Below are positions 25,586 through 35,264 of a DNA stretch of 64,000 nucleotides, in pieces (within the stretch, counting starts at the first letter, position 1; each line of letters opens with the position of its first letter). A program made the position numbers and the translations under genes. The stretch is from assembly GCF_000378985.1 (NCBI RefSeq), contig NZ_KB905370.1:2673210-2737209 (forward strand). The letters are read 5' to 3'. The notes beneath the pieces were generated by a model. That model was not told the origin of the DNA and searched no databases. It saw nothing but the letters and a program-made list of their open reading frames with translations. The DNA comes from Ensifer sp. BR816 (GTDB lineage Bacteria; Pseudomonadota; Alphaproteobacteria; Rhizobiales; Rhizobiaceae).

Positions 25586-28228
25586 ATGCCCGGGACAAAG
25601 CTGGCACATCTCCGCGTCGACGGCGTTGACTATACAATCGTGGATCTTCCCGCGGAGGCAGGCGAGGCGTTGAAGCGCCTTCCCTATATCCACCGCATCC
25701 TGCTGGAGAATGTGCTTCGTACTGCCGGCGATGATGGTGCGAGGGCGAAGGGGGCGATCCTGGACTGGCTCGATACCGGCACGAGCGAGCGCGAAATCCC
25801 CTTTCTCCCCAATCGCGTCCTCATGCACGACACCACCTGTGGTCCGGCGCTGGTCGACATCGCCGGCATGCGCTCGGCGTTGGCGGAGGCCGGCGGCGAT
25901 CCCGCCCTTCTCAATCCCGTCGTGCCGGTGGACGTTTCGACCGACCACTCCGTCGGCGTCGATTTCTTCGGTCAGGCGGGATCGCTCGAAAGGAACATGG
26001 CGCGCGAGTTCGAGCGCAACGCCGAGCGCTACCGCTTCATGAAATGGGCGACGAACACGCTAAGCAGCTTTACCGTGCACCCGCCCGGTACCGGGATCAT
26101 GCACACGCTCAATCTCGAAAGGCTCGCAAGTGTTGCGACCAGCAAGTGCGTCGACGGCGTCCGCTTGGCGATGCCCGACACGCTGATCGGCACCGACAGC
26201 CACACGCCGATGATCAACGGCATTGGCGTGCTTGCCTGGGGCGTCGGCGGGCTCGAGGCGGAGAGCGTGTTCTTCGGCATGCCGGTGACGCTCCGGGTCC
26301 CGGACGTCGTCGGCGTGAAACTCACCGGAGCGTTGCCGAGCGGCGTGCTGGCGACCGATCTGGCGCTCACCGTCACCGAAATGCTGCGCGAAGTCGACCT
26401 GCAGGACCGCTATGTCGAATTCTTCGGTCCCGGTTTGTCGACGCTGACCGCCGGAGACCGCGCCGTCGTTGCCAATATGGCGCCGGAGTTCGGCGGCAAC
26501 AGCGGTTACTTCCCGATCGATCAGCAGACGCTCGATTATCTCGAAGTGACGGGGCGCGCCCGCGATCAGGTCGAGTTCGTCAAGGCCTATGCAAAGCGCG
26601 CCGGCCTGTGGTTCGATCCGCATACGGACCCCCGTTACACCGCCGTCGTGGAGCTCGATCTTTCGACTGTGGAAGTCAGCCTCGCCGGGCCGACACGTCC
26701 GCAGGACCGGCTTCCCGCCGGCGCCACCCTCCAGGCAATCGAGCCCATGCTCGCGGGGCGCGGCACGGAGGAGCGGACGGATGGGCCGCAGGACGGCGCG
26801 GTGGCGATTGCCGCGATCACCAGCTGTACGAACACCTCCGATCCGCGGCTCGTCGTCGCCGCGGGGCTTCTTGCCCGCAAGGCGCGGAGTTTCGGACTGA
26901 AGCCGCCCCATTGGGTGAAGACCTCGCTCGCACCCGGCTCGCCGACGGCGGAGCGCTATCTCAGGCGCGCCGGTCTGCTCCAAGACCTGGAAGCCGTCGG
27001 CTTCGGCATCGTCGGCTATGGCTGCACCACCTGCATCGGGAATTCCGGTCCGCTCACAGTGCCGATCGCCGCTGCCATGGAAGAGCGCGGCATCGTGCCG
27101 GTCGCGGTGCTGTCGGGCAACCGCAACTTTCCGGGCCGCGTTCATCCGCAGCTTGAAGCCGGCTTCCTTGCCTCGCCGCCGCTGGTCGTCGCCTTCGCGC
27201 TCGCCGGTACGGTGAGGCTCGATATTCTGACCGATCCGGTCGGAACGACCGCCGATGGCAGGAAGATCACCCTCTCCATGCTTTGGCCGACCGGCGCCGA
27301 GATCGACGAAGTCCTGGCGCAGGCTTCCAGTGCGCGCGACTTCAAGCCGGCCTATGAGGAGGCGGAGGCAAGCCCGGTCTGGGGCAAGCTCGGTGCGCCG
27401 GTGACGACACTCTTTCCGTGGGACGAAGCTTCCACCTATATCCGCAGACCGCCCTTTGCCGGTTTCGGCGACGGCACCTTGCTCGGCCGCTACGAGGCGC
27501 ATCCGCTCCTTGTGCTCGGCGACGACATCACCACCGACCACATCTCGCCGGCGGGCGCGATTCCCGCGAGCGGCACGGCCGGCCGACATCTCGTCGAGCG
27601 CGGCGAGAACCCGGCGGACCTCAATGTCTTCGCTTCGCGGCGCGGCAATTGGGAGGTGATGGTGCGCGGACTGTTCACCAACAAGACGGTGCGCAACATG
27701 CTCGGCGACGTGCCGCCGGGCTCGACCATTCACGCGTCGTCGGGCGAGGTCCTGCCGCTCCTGGACGCGGCACGCCGCTATCGCGCCGACGGCCAGTCGG
27801 TCGTCGTCGTCGCCGGCGAACGCTACGGAATGGGCTCTTCGCGCGACTGGGCGGCGAAAGGCGTCTCGCTGCTCGGTGTGCGCGCCGTGCTCGCCTTAAG
27901 CTTCGAGCGCATCCACCGCTCCAACCTGATCGGCATGGGGATCTTGCCGTTGCGATTGCCGGCGGAGTTCGGTCCCGGCCGGCTGAAGCTGCAGCCGGGA
28001 GACGTTGTCGAAGTCTCGGCGGACCCGGCGACGATTTCTCCCCGTTGGCCGGTGCCGGTGACGATCCTGAGGAAAGACGGTTCTAGCTTTTCCTTCGAGG
28101 CAGGCGCGGCGGTAGAAACCAATGTCGAAATCCGCACGCTCAAGGCCGGCGGTCTCCTGCCTCTCATCCTCGATGAAGTGCTGAGGTCGGCCGGCAAGGC
28201 AAAGTCTGCGGAAGCTTCCCTTCAATGA
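25586..28228 (+). CDS. acnA: Aconitase-superfamily hydro-lyase (AcnA/AcnD type)
   Basis: An 880-residue [4Fe-4S] hydratase. The cluster ligands are Cys414 (SCTNTS), Cys480 and Cys483 (GCTTCIGNSG). The C-terminal swivel domain has the RYGMGSSRDWAAKG substrate loop. The early motif reads LMHDTTCGPALVDIAGMR, where typical AcnA has QDFTGVPAVVDLA; the HD and the PVVPV-x5-DHS context recall AcnD (2-methylcitrate dehydratase) at that point. The gene is associated with a tricarboxylate transporter and KdgD, so it may be a catabolic enzyme for an unusual tricarboxylate and not the housekeeping TCA aconitase. The superfamily is certain; the substrate is open. Confidence 0.87.
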   Translation: MPGTKLAHLRVDGVDYTIVDLPAEAGEALKRLPYIHRILLENVLRTAGDDGARAKGAILDWLDTGTSEREIPFLPNRVLMHDTTCGPALVDIAGMRSALAEAGGDPALLNPVVPVDVSTDHSVGVDFFGQAGSLERNMAREFERNAERYRFMKWATNTLSSFTVHPPGTGIMHTLNLERLASVATSKCVDGVRLAMPDTLIGTDSHTPMINGIGVLAWGVGGLEAESVFFGMPVTLRVPDVVGVKLTGALPSGVLATDLALTVTEMLREVDLQDRYVEFFGPGLSTLTAGDRAVVANMAPEFGGNSGYFPIDQQTLDYLEVTGRARDQVEFVKAYAKRAGLWFDPHTDPRYTAVVELDLSTVEVSLAGPTRPQDRLPAGATLQAIEPMLAGRGTEERTDGPQDGAVAIAAITSCTNTSDPRLVVAAGLLARKARSFGLKPPHWVKTSLAPGSPTAERYLRRAGLLQDLEAVGFGIVGYGCTTCIGNSGPLTVPIAAAMEERGIVPVAVLSGNRNFPGRVHPQLEAGFLASPPLVVAFALAGTVRLDILTDPVGTTADGRKITLSMLWPTGAEIDEVLAQASSARDFKPAYEEAEASPVWGKLGAPVTTLFPWDEASTYIRRPPFAGFGDGTLLGRYEAHPLLVLGDDITTDHISPAGAIPASGTAGRHLVERGENPADLNVFASRRGNWEVMVRGLFTNKTVRNMLGDVPPGSTIHASSGEVLPLLDAARRYRADGQSVVVVAGERYGMGSSRDWAAKGVSLLGVRAVLALSFERIHRSNLIGMGILPLRLPAEFGPGRLKLQPGDVVEVSADPATISPRWPVPVTILRKDGSSFSFEAGAAVETNVEIRTLKAGGLLPLILDEVLRSAGKAKSAEASLQ

Positions 28229-28233
28229 CAGTT

Positions 28234-28259
28234 GCCCACCCGACCGGTGTCGGGTGGGC
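28234..28259. terminator. Hairpin between convergent acnA and kdgD
   Basis: Perfect 11-bp arms (28234-28244 and 28249-28259) flank a CGGT loop. There is no T-tract on either side, so it may work as a bidirectional transcript end with other factors, or stabilise the 3' ends of both messages. Confidence 0.55.
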
Positions 28260-28307
28260 CACGCCGCCCGGAGTTGCATGTCACCGGTTGTGGAAGACCC
28301 CTGGCTG

Positions 28308-29309
<1,002 letters not shown>

Positions 29310-29526
29310 TCAGCCGATGCTAACATATCGTTCTTCGCACTTTTTCCGGGGAAGCGCCCCGGGGCGGCGTGGAGCTCCGAACCTTAGATCAGAGCACCAA
29401 AAATCCAGGCACATCCCGCTAAGAGCACTTTGAACTGAAAGTCATCATATGTATTTCAGTCCTCGCATGCCCAATGCCGCCGCTACTGGGAGCACCAGAA
29501 GGTCGGCGCGCTGCCGTCGCTCGCCC

Positions 29527-30792
29527 TCAGTTGAAGTAGAAGGCATAGGCGGCGAAATTTCCTTCGAAGATCGCCAGAATCTGGTTCCATTCATCGCCGT
29601 CCATCACCGGTCCGTCTGAGAGATAGGGCAGGGCCGCCGGCCCCGTTACCCACAGGATCAAGTCGAATGACTTCGGCTCCTCGAACAGTTTGGCAGCGTT
29701 GATGCCCTTTGCGAAACGCCAGTGCCGGATCAGGAGCTTGCCATCGAGAGCCGCTTCGAAACGGGAGAGCAGACCGAGCCAGGCCTGGACCCGTTCCTCG
29801 GTAACGTTCAAGGACGGCAATGCGCCCGATGTCTGTCGCGGCCCGGGCAGCCATTCATGATCGTCATCGGTCTCTTTGCCGATGAAGGCCCACGTTTCGC
29901 GGTTGAGGGCAATGACGGACTTGAGGTGGTCGCGTACCTCGGCCCACAGCACCTTGTCCTTCACCGGCCATCGGATGGTATGCAAGAGTGTGACGAGGTC
30001 GGCGAGGTCATCGGCCTGCTGCTTCTCCAGGCCGAACGCGGTGCTGCCGTGGACATCGCCACCCTCGGCCGCCGCCATTGTCGACACGGCCCGCGGAAAC
30101 AGCAAGGGAAAGCTGTAATCCCAACTCTCTGAGAAATCATGAGACAGCCAGGCCTTGGTCACCGCCATCAGGAGGTTGCAGTAGCCGCGCAGCCATTTGG
30201 CGTCGGCGGTGTCGAAACCCACGACGAACGGCTTCGCATGGCCGCTTTCGTCGATATCGGAGATGGCCATGCCGAAATGATCCTCGGGACCGAGCCTGCC
30301 GTCGCCATTCCAGTCGAAACGCGCGGCGGAAAGATCGACGCTGAGCTTGGCGGGCCTATCGCCAACCGCCTGCAGGGCCCGGTCGGCCGATTCGAGATCG
30401 GCGATGAACGCCGCCAACATGGCGCGAAACGCATCATAGGTGACCGGCTCGGGATTCGGATTGAGCGGAATTGGTGCGCGCAGGCCGAAGAGCGATTGAT
30501 AGCCCTCGGCCTTTGAAGCGAAGCCAACACGATAGAGCGCCTGCGACAGTTTCTCGAATGCCCGCGCTGCTCGAACCAGCCCGAGACCGAGCTGTGCATC
30601 GGCATTGCCGGTGGCCGCCGCGGTCAGCGCCAGCAGTTGCTCGTCCGCCTCGCCGATCTGGCCGTTGGCAAGATAGGTCTGGACGACAGTCGTGGCGCTC
30701 GTTTCAGCATGCACGGCGTCAGGCGTGCCGGGACAAATTATGCCAAAGGCCAGGACCGGCACCATGAAAGATTTAAGGACGCGGTTTCGCAC
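29527..30792 (-). CDS. Secreted protein of unknown function with a calcium-loop-like motif
   Basis: A 421-residue protein read from a GTG at 30792, which has GGGAGG seven bases upstream; an upstream in-frame start would add eight unsupported residues. A signal peptide (VLKSFMVPVLAFGIICPG, then AVHAETS) predicts export. The mature part is largely helical. One segment, DWNGDGRLGPEDHF, resembles an EF-hand loop, with acidic residues at positions 1, 5 and 12. I do not recognise the family. It is separated from kdgD by about 310 bp and followed upstream by a band-7 gene in the same direction. Confidence 0.75.
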   Translation of the reverse strand: MRNRVLKSFMVPVLAFGIICPGTPDAVHAETSATTVVQTYLANGQIGEADEQLLALTAAATGNADAQLGLGLVRAARAFEKLSQALYRVGFASKAEGYQSLFGLRAPIPLNPNPEPVTYDAFRAMLAAFIADLESADRALQAVGDRPAKLSVDLSAARFDWNGDGRLGPEDHFGMAISDIDESGHAKPFVVGFDTADAKWLRGYCNLLMAVTKAWLSHDFSESWDYSFPLLFPRAVSTMAAAEGGDVHGSTAFGLEKQQADDLADLVTLLHTIRWPVKDKVLWAEVRDHLKSVIALNRETWAFIGKETDDDHEWLPGPRQTSGALPSLNVTEERVQAWLGLLSRFEAALDGKLLIRHWRFAKGINAAKLFEEPKSFDLILWVTGPAALPYLSDGPVMDGDEWNQILAIFEGNFAAYAFYFN

Positions 30793-30878
30793 GTGCTTTC
30801 CTCCCGTTGTGGGCAAGGTGCGGCGCCCCGCCCGGAAAGATGAAAATCACCAAGTCGCCGACGGTTTTCACCCGCGGC

Positions 30879-31808
30879 TCATTGCGTGAAGCCGGATTCG
30901 CCCTCCGCCGTCGACGGAGCCTTCAGGTCGATCATCGGCAGCGCGCCGTTCGGCAGCATGGTGCTTGGCAGGCGTCCGTCCCATCGCTCCGCCTGGGTCA
31001 GGGAAACGAGGCCGGGATTGTCCCGCAACGCATCGCCGCGCGCCTTGATCGCCTTTGCCTCGGCCTCACCCTTCACCTTGATGGCCTCGGCATCGGCTTG
31101 CGCCTGGAGGCGGACGGCATCCGCTTGTGCCTGCGCTTCGGCGCGACGCGCGTCGGCAAGCGCATTGGCCTGGGTGACGGTAATTTCCGCCTGCACCTTC
31201 TCGCGTTCTGCATTCTGACGCAGTTTCTGCACCTCGACCTCTGCCAGCATGCGCTGTTCGATGCTGGCCTCATAGGCATCCGAGAAATCTATGTTCTCGA
31301 TCTGCACGCTGTCGATCATGACCGGCCCGCTGACACTTTCCTGAATGGCTGCCGCGACTTCCTGATTCAGCCGGCCGCGCTCCTGGATGGCGGTGACCGC
31401 GTTGAAGCGGCCGAAGACGGTCTTGGTTTCCTCGAAGACCTTGCGCTCGACCAGACGGCTCAGCAAGCCGTCTTCGGAGCCATAGAGTTCATAGACGGTC
31501 GCGACTCGATCGATCGGAATGCGGTAGTTGACCGACAGCTTGACGGTGGCGGGTTGCTGGTCCCGGCTGTAGGCCTCCATATTCTCGTAGACGACAGCCT
31601 TCGACTGCACGGAAATACGCACGATGGAATCGATCAGCGGCAGTTTCAGGCCGAGCCCCGGATCCGCAGTTCCGACGGTTGCGCCGTAACGCAGCACGAC
31701 GCCGCGTTCGCCCTGATCGATGGTGTACCAGGAGCCGAAGATGATGCTCAGCGCGCCAAGCGCGACGAGACCTATGATGACCGAGGGGATTGTGGCGAAG
31801 GTTCTCAT
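30879..31808 (-). CDS. SPFH/band-7 (prohibitin-like) membrane protein
   Basis: A 309-residue protein. An N-terminal membrane anchor spans about residues 8-26, followed by the SPFH domain (YTIDQGERGVVLRYGATVG, about 28-200). An Ala/Glu-rich coiled coil follows (about 190-265, EAQAQADAVRLQAQADAEA). HflC, HflK and prohibitins share this plan and form large rings that modulate membrane proteases. The open frame reaches 31841, but the ATG at 31808 has AGAGGT upstream. It is 86 bp upstream of the secreted unknown and divergent from the large anchored protein. Confidence 0.87.
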   Translation of the reverse strand: MRTFATIPSVIIGLVALGALSIIFGSWYTIDQGERGVVLRYGATVGTADPGLGLKLPLIDSIVRISVQSKAVVYENMEAYSRDQQPATVKLSVNYRIPIDRVATVYELYGSEDGLLSRLVERKVFEETKTVFGRFNAVTAIQERGRLNQEVAAAIQESVSGPVMIDSVQIENIDFSDAYEASIEQRMLAEVEVQKLRQNAEREKVQAEITVTQANALADARRAEAQAQADAVRLQAQADAEAIKVKGEAEAKAIKARGDALRDNPGLVSLTQAERWDGRLPSTMLPNGALPMIDLKAPSTAEGESGFTQ

Positions 31809-32031
31809 GCTACCTCTTCTGATGTCACTGCAAATCCGCAACAGGCTTCTCGCGCAAAGGACGCACCGTCCGGACAGGTTGCATGCGTAAACCGATTTCC
31901 GTGGCGATCAAACTGCAGCCCATAGAAGAAATCGGTGAAAAGCACTACCGCAAAACTTGCGAAGACAACTGCGCATGTCTAGTCAGCGGGCACGAAGTTT
32001 CAATCATTCGCGTCGTGAAAGGACGAAAATC

Positions 32032-34173
32032 GTGGAAGAGGCAGGGACGGAAACGGGCAAGGGCGGGCGCAAGTGGCTGTGGGCAGCGGTCGCGGTGGTC
32101 GCAATCGCTGCAGCGGGGGGCGCCGGCGGCAAGATGGTGGTCGAAAGGAAAGTCGAGGAATTCGTCGCCAAGCGTGGCGGCAAGGCGGGCGCCATCGAGG
32201 TCGATTTCCTTGGGCGAATTCATCTGCGCGACGTGACGCTGCCGGTCGCCGACGGCGTCAACGTCCACATAGCGTCGGTCGCTGGACGACCCAAAGTCCT
32301 CTTCCTGAATGGGATGGCCGAGGTGAACGGCGTCGACATGGCGGCTGCAACGGGCAAGGTCTCCGTACCGCATGCAAGCATCGAAGACGCCGATTTCGAG
32401 CTTGGCACGCTGGCCGAGATCTTCAGCAGGACGAACACTGCCCCGCTGTCGAAACGCATCGAACGCTTTGCGGCAAAGCGCGTGTCCGTACCCGAGATTG
32501 CCATCACCCAGGCGATCGCCGGCAGCGAGCAGAAGACGGTCTACAGGAATGTGAGCCTGGACGACATCGCGAACGGTCGCGTCTCCCGCTATTCCGCCGG
32601 CGGCGCCAGCTTCGAATTCGCCATGGAGATTCCCGACGGGCTCGGTGGAACGAAGAAAGAGCGCCTGACCGGTTCGATCGGCGCAATGACGGGCCAGGAC
32701 TTCGATGCGGCCTATATGGCCCGGCTTTACACGGAAAAGGCCGGTCCTGAAGACAAGGAGCCGAAGCCGCTCTACGGTCCGCTTTCCGCCAAGGCAATCA
32801 CCTTCGCGGACAGCGAGTCGCATTTCGCCTATGACGAGATGCGCAGCAATGGGTTCAGTCTGCGCATGCCGGCCGAGCCGCTTCTCGAAACGCTGGAGAA
32901 GCTGAAGACGGTCACGAACCCCGAGGACCTTGCGCCGAAGGAGCGCCAAGCGTTCCTTGTCCGGATCCTGTCGCTGGTCGACATGATCGGCAAGGGCGAT
33001 ATGGAGATGTTCGGGCTCAGGATCGACACGCCGAAAAGGGAAGCCGAAGACAAGGGCAAGAAGATCGGGCTCGCTGTCGATCGCATGGTGGTGAGACTGG
33101 ACGGACGGAAATTCGACTCGTCCCTGCACGGCATGTCGATGGGCGAGGGCGCGGACTACGTCAAGGTCGCTGAAGCGAGCGTTACCGGCTTTTCCTGGGA
33201 TTCCACCCTGGAAGCGCTGAAGAAGATGGCAGGGCTCAACGATGAGCAGCTTGAAACCTTCCCCTTCACGACGCTGTTGCCGGAATTCGGCACGATCCGC
33301 GTGGCGGGCATCGATGTCGATTTGGCCAATCCAGAGTCCGGAGCCGACAGCGATGCACAAGGCTACGGCGACGAAGCGGATACGCAAGCTGCCGAAGGGC
33401 TTATGCCCGAGGCCGAAAAGGCGGATGGGGCGGATCAGCAGCCGGATGAGGCTGCCAAGTCTTCGCAGGAAGCCCCTGCTGCCGCCGTTCCGCAACGCAT
33501 CCGCTTCGGGCTCAAGAATTATGAGCTGGCGCTCACCAAGCCCTATAACGGCATTCCGACGGATATCCGTGTCAGCTATGAGGATCTGAGCGTGCCGGTG
33601 CCGGCAGAAGGGCAGGACGAAACCTTCGCGGAGCTCCGCAAGCTGGGCTTCGAAAAGCTGGTCGTCTCCTCCAACCTCGAAGCGGCTTGGGACGAGCCCA
33701 ACCAGAATCTGGTGATCAAGGACATTTCGCTGAGCGGCAAGGATGTGGGCGGTTTCTCCCTTTCCGGCCTGATGGGCGGATTCACCAAGGACTTTTTCTC
33801 CGGCGATATCGCCATGACTCAGGTGGCGCTGTTGGGGCTGACTGCGCGGGAGATAAAGCTGAGGATCGAGGACAGGGGCGGCATGGCCAAGGGCATCAAA
33901 TTCTACGCCGAACAAAACGGCATGACGGAGGATCAGGCGCGCGGCATGCTGACGATGATGTCCGCGGCGGTATTGCAGCAGTTTGCGGCGGACCAGCCGA
34001 AGCTGCAGGGCGCCGTCGATGCGCTTTCACGCTTCATCGCCAAGCCCGGGACTTTCGCGCTGACCGTTAGATCCAAGGCCGAAAACGGCATCGGGGCGTT
34101 CGACCTCGTTGCGGCTTCCGAGAACCCCGTGCTGATTCTCGACAAGGTCGACCTCGAGGCGACGGCGCAGTAA
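32032..34173 (+). CDS. Large membrane-anchored protein of unknown function
   Basis: A protein of about 713 residues with a short cytoplasmic N terminus, one hydrophobic segment (KWLWAAVAVVAIAAAGGAGG) and a long exported part. An acidic, Ala/Glu/Asp-rich stretch near the middle (NPESGADSDAQGYGDEADTQ, then EKADGADQQPDEAAKSSQEA) separates two larger domains. A GTG at 32032 with AAAGGA upstream is chosen; the frame is open to a TTG at 31957 and an ATG at 31975, whose extra residues are basic and lack a ribosome site. It is divergent from the band-7 gene. Related long proteins are known in rhizobia, but I cannot assign a function. Confidence 0.8.
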   Translation: MEEAGTETGKGGRKWLWAAVAVVAIAAAGGAGGKMVVERKVEEFVAKRGGKAGAIEVDFLGRIHLRDVTLPVADGVNVHIASVAGRPKVLFLNGMAEVNGVDMAAATGKVSVPHASIEDADFELGTLAEIFSRTNTAPLSKRIERFAAKRVSVPEIAITQAIAGSEQKTVYRNVSLDDIANGRVSRYSAGGASFEFAMEIPDGLGGTKKERLTGSIGAMTGQDFDAAYMARLYTEKAGPEDKEPKPLYGPLSAKAITFADSESHFAYDEMRSNGFSLRMPAEPLLETLEKLKTVTNPEDLAPKERQAFLVRILSLVDMIGKGDMEMFGLRIDTPKREAEDKGKKIGLAVDRMVVRLDGRKFDSSLHGMSMGEGADYVKVAEASVTGFSWDSTLEALKKMAGLNDEQLETFPFTTLLPEFGTIRVAGIDVDLANPESGADSDAQGYGDEADTQAAEGLMPEAEKADGADQQPDEAAKSSQEAPAAAVPQRIRFGLKNYELALTKPYNGIPTDIRVSYEDLSVPVPAEGQDETFAELRKLGFEKLVVSSNLEAAWDEPNQNLVIKDISLSGKDVGGFSLSGLMGGFTKDFFSGDIAMTQVALLGLTAREIKLRIEDRGGMAKGIKFYAEQNGMTEDQARGMLTMMSAAVLQQFAADQPKLQGAVDALSRFIAKPGTFALTVRSKAENGIGAFDLVAASENPVLILDKVDLEATAQ

Positions 34174-34180
34174 GCCCATT

Positions 34181-34214
34181 CCCCGGGCCTTGCGCAGCGG
34201 CGCAGGGCCCGGGG
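34181..34214 (+). terminator. Strong hairpin after the anchored unknown
   Basis: Fifteen-base arms (34181-34195 and 34200-34214) pair with only one G:T and enclose an AGCG loop. It begins eight bases after the stop codon. No T-run follows. Confidence 0.65.
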
Positions 34215-34653
34215 AGCGTAACGTCAGGATGCCTGGTCCGCAGTGATCCGGGGCGTTTCGCCTGGCAATGACAGGGATCAAAGGTCCCAGAGCGATGCAG
34301 AAAGGGATTCGGGCGCTGCTCTGGGACCTCTCACGCCAACGGCGGGGGTGGGGGCTTGGTTCGTTGGCGCTCGCAACCTCAATTTTGCACCCAGTGACGA
34401 TTTCAACAACTGGCATCGGACCTTTACCGGCGCCTATCGGACCAAGGTCCTAGATGCACTGGAAAGTGCAGGGTGAGGGATCAGGGGCATCCGAAGCTTT
34501 GCGTCACAAAACTCGCGGCTATTCAAAATTCACCTAAAAGGCGTTGTTTGCTGCTATGTTTGCAGCCGTCACCCAATGGTGAGTCAACATCCGCTGGCCG
34601 ATTGTGTTCACGGTGACGCGCCTCGTTCGAGCCCGCGCCACCACCATTGCGAT
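34215..34653. other. Gap without a supported gene
   Basis: A 77-codon frame from a GTG at 34243 exists but has no ribosome site and no recognisable domain. The stretch from about 34480 to 34650 is less GC-rich and probably carries the ohrR promoter. Nothing else is evident. Confidence 0.5.
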
Positions 34654-34671
34654 TAAATCGGATACGATTTA
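34654..34671. promoter_or_regulatory. OhrR operator A, upstream of ohrR
   Basis: TAAATCG-GATA-CGATTTA is a perfect 7-bp dyad with a 4-bp spacer, 42 bp before the ohrR ATG. Two further copies lie upstream of ohr, so this site most likely mediates OhrR autoregulation. Confidence 0.72.
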
Positions 34672-34712
34672 TATAGAGGGTCAACGAATCGGAACCTGGA
34701 TTGGATCTGCCT

Positions 34713-35219
34713 ATGACGACCGCCCCGACTGCAAAGAGCCCGAACGTCCCCGCGTCCGAGCGTCCGGAGGCAGGTAAGGGGGGAAGGAAGCTGTCAAATT
34801 TCCTCTGCTTCGCGATCTATTCGGCGAACCTTGCCTTCGGCCGCGCCTACAAGCCCATTTTGGACGAGCTTGGCCTGACCTACACGCAATACATCGCCCT
34901 GGTGGCGCTCTCGGAAAAGGACGACCAGACTGTCGGCGAGCTCGGGGAAAAGCTTTTCCTCGAATCCAATACGCTGACGCCGATCCTCAAGAAGCTCGAG
35001 CAGGTCGGCTTCATCAGTCGTCGTCGCGACCCGGATGACGAGCGGCAGGTTCGCGTGAGCCTGACCCCCGCCGGTCGTAACCTCGTAGATACAGATCCCG
35101 GTGCGTCACTGGCGGACGCCACCGGGCTCGGAGACGATTTTGACGACGTGCAGCAGAGCGTGGCGAAGCTGCGCGACAATCTTCTGCGTGGCTCGCGGGC
35201 CGAACCGGGAAAGCCATAG
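34713..35219 (+). CDS. ohrR: MarR-family organic hydroperoxide sensor/repressor
   Basis: A 168-residue MarR protein. The reactive cysteine is Cys32 in LSNFLCFAIYSA, the position of the peroxide-sensing Cys of OhrR. The winged helix follows (TVGELGEKLFLESNTLTPILKKLE, wing RRRDPDDERQVRVSLT). The N terminus is about ten residues longer than in well-known members and rich in Pro/Ala. A TTG at 34701 is in frame, but the ATG at 34713 is preferred. Its target gene, ohr, lies 1.8 kb downstream on the other strand, beyond an MscS gene, and carries matching operators. Confidence 0.92.
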   Translation: MTTAPTAKSPNVPASERPEAGKGGRKLSNFLCFAIYSANLAFGRAYKPILDELGLTYTQYIALVALSEKDDQTVGELGEKLFLESNTLTPILKKLEQVGFISRRRDPDDERQVRVSLTPAGRNLVDTDPGASLADATGLGDDFDDVQQSVAKLRDNLLRGSRAEPGKP

Positions 35220-35264
35220 GGAGCTCCGTCGTTGGCGGCACCCCTACCTTCGGGAGACCCTAGC

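Noticed and set aside
26060-27733. 557-codon minus-strand open frame opposite the aconitase-family gene
   Set aside because: Shadow of a strongly conserved enzyme; no ribosome site or family motif.
29321-29385. CCGGGG/CCCCGG hairpin after a T-run in the region upstream of kdgD
   Set aside because: The T-run is on the wrong side of the stem on both strands for an intrinsic terminator, and the stem is only six pairs.
31945-33915. 656-codon minus-strand open frame opposite the anchored unknown
   Set aside because: Both strands are open, but the plus frame has a membrane anchor, a plausible start and a terminator eight bases after its stop. The minus frame has none of these.
34243-34476. 77-codon frame between the anchored unknown and ohrR
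   Set aside because: GTG start without a ribosome site, no recognisable domain, and an antisense frame of similar quality.
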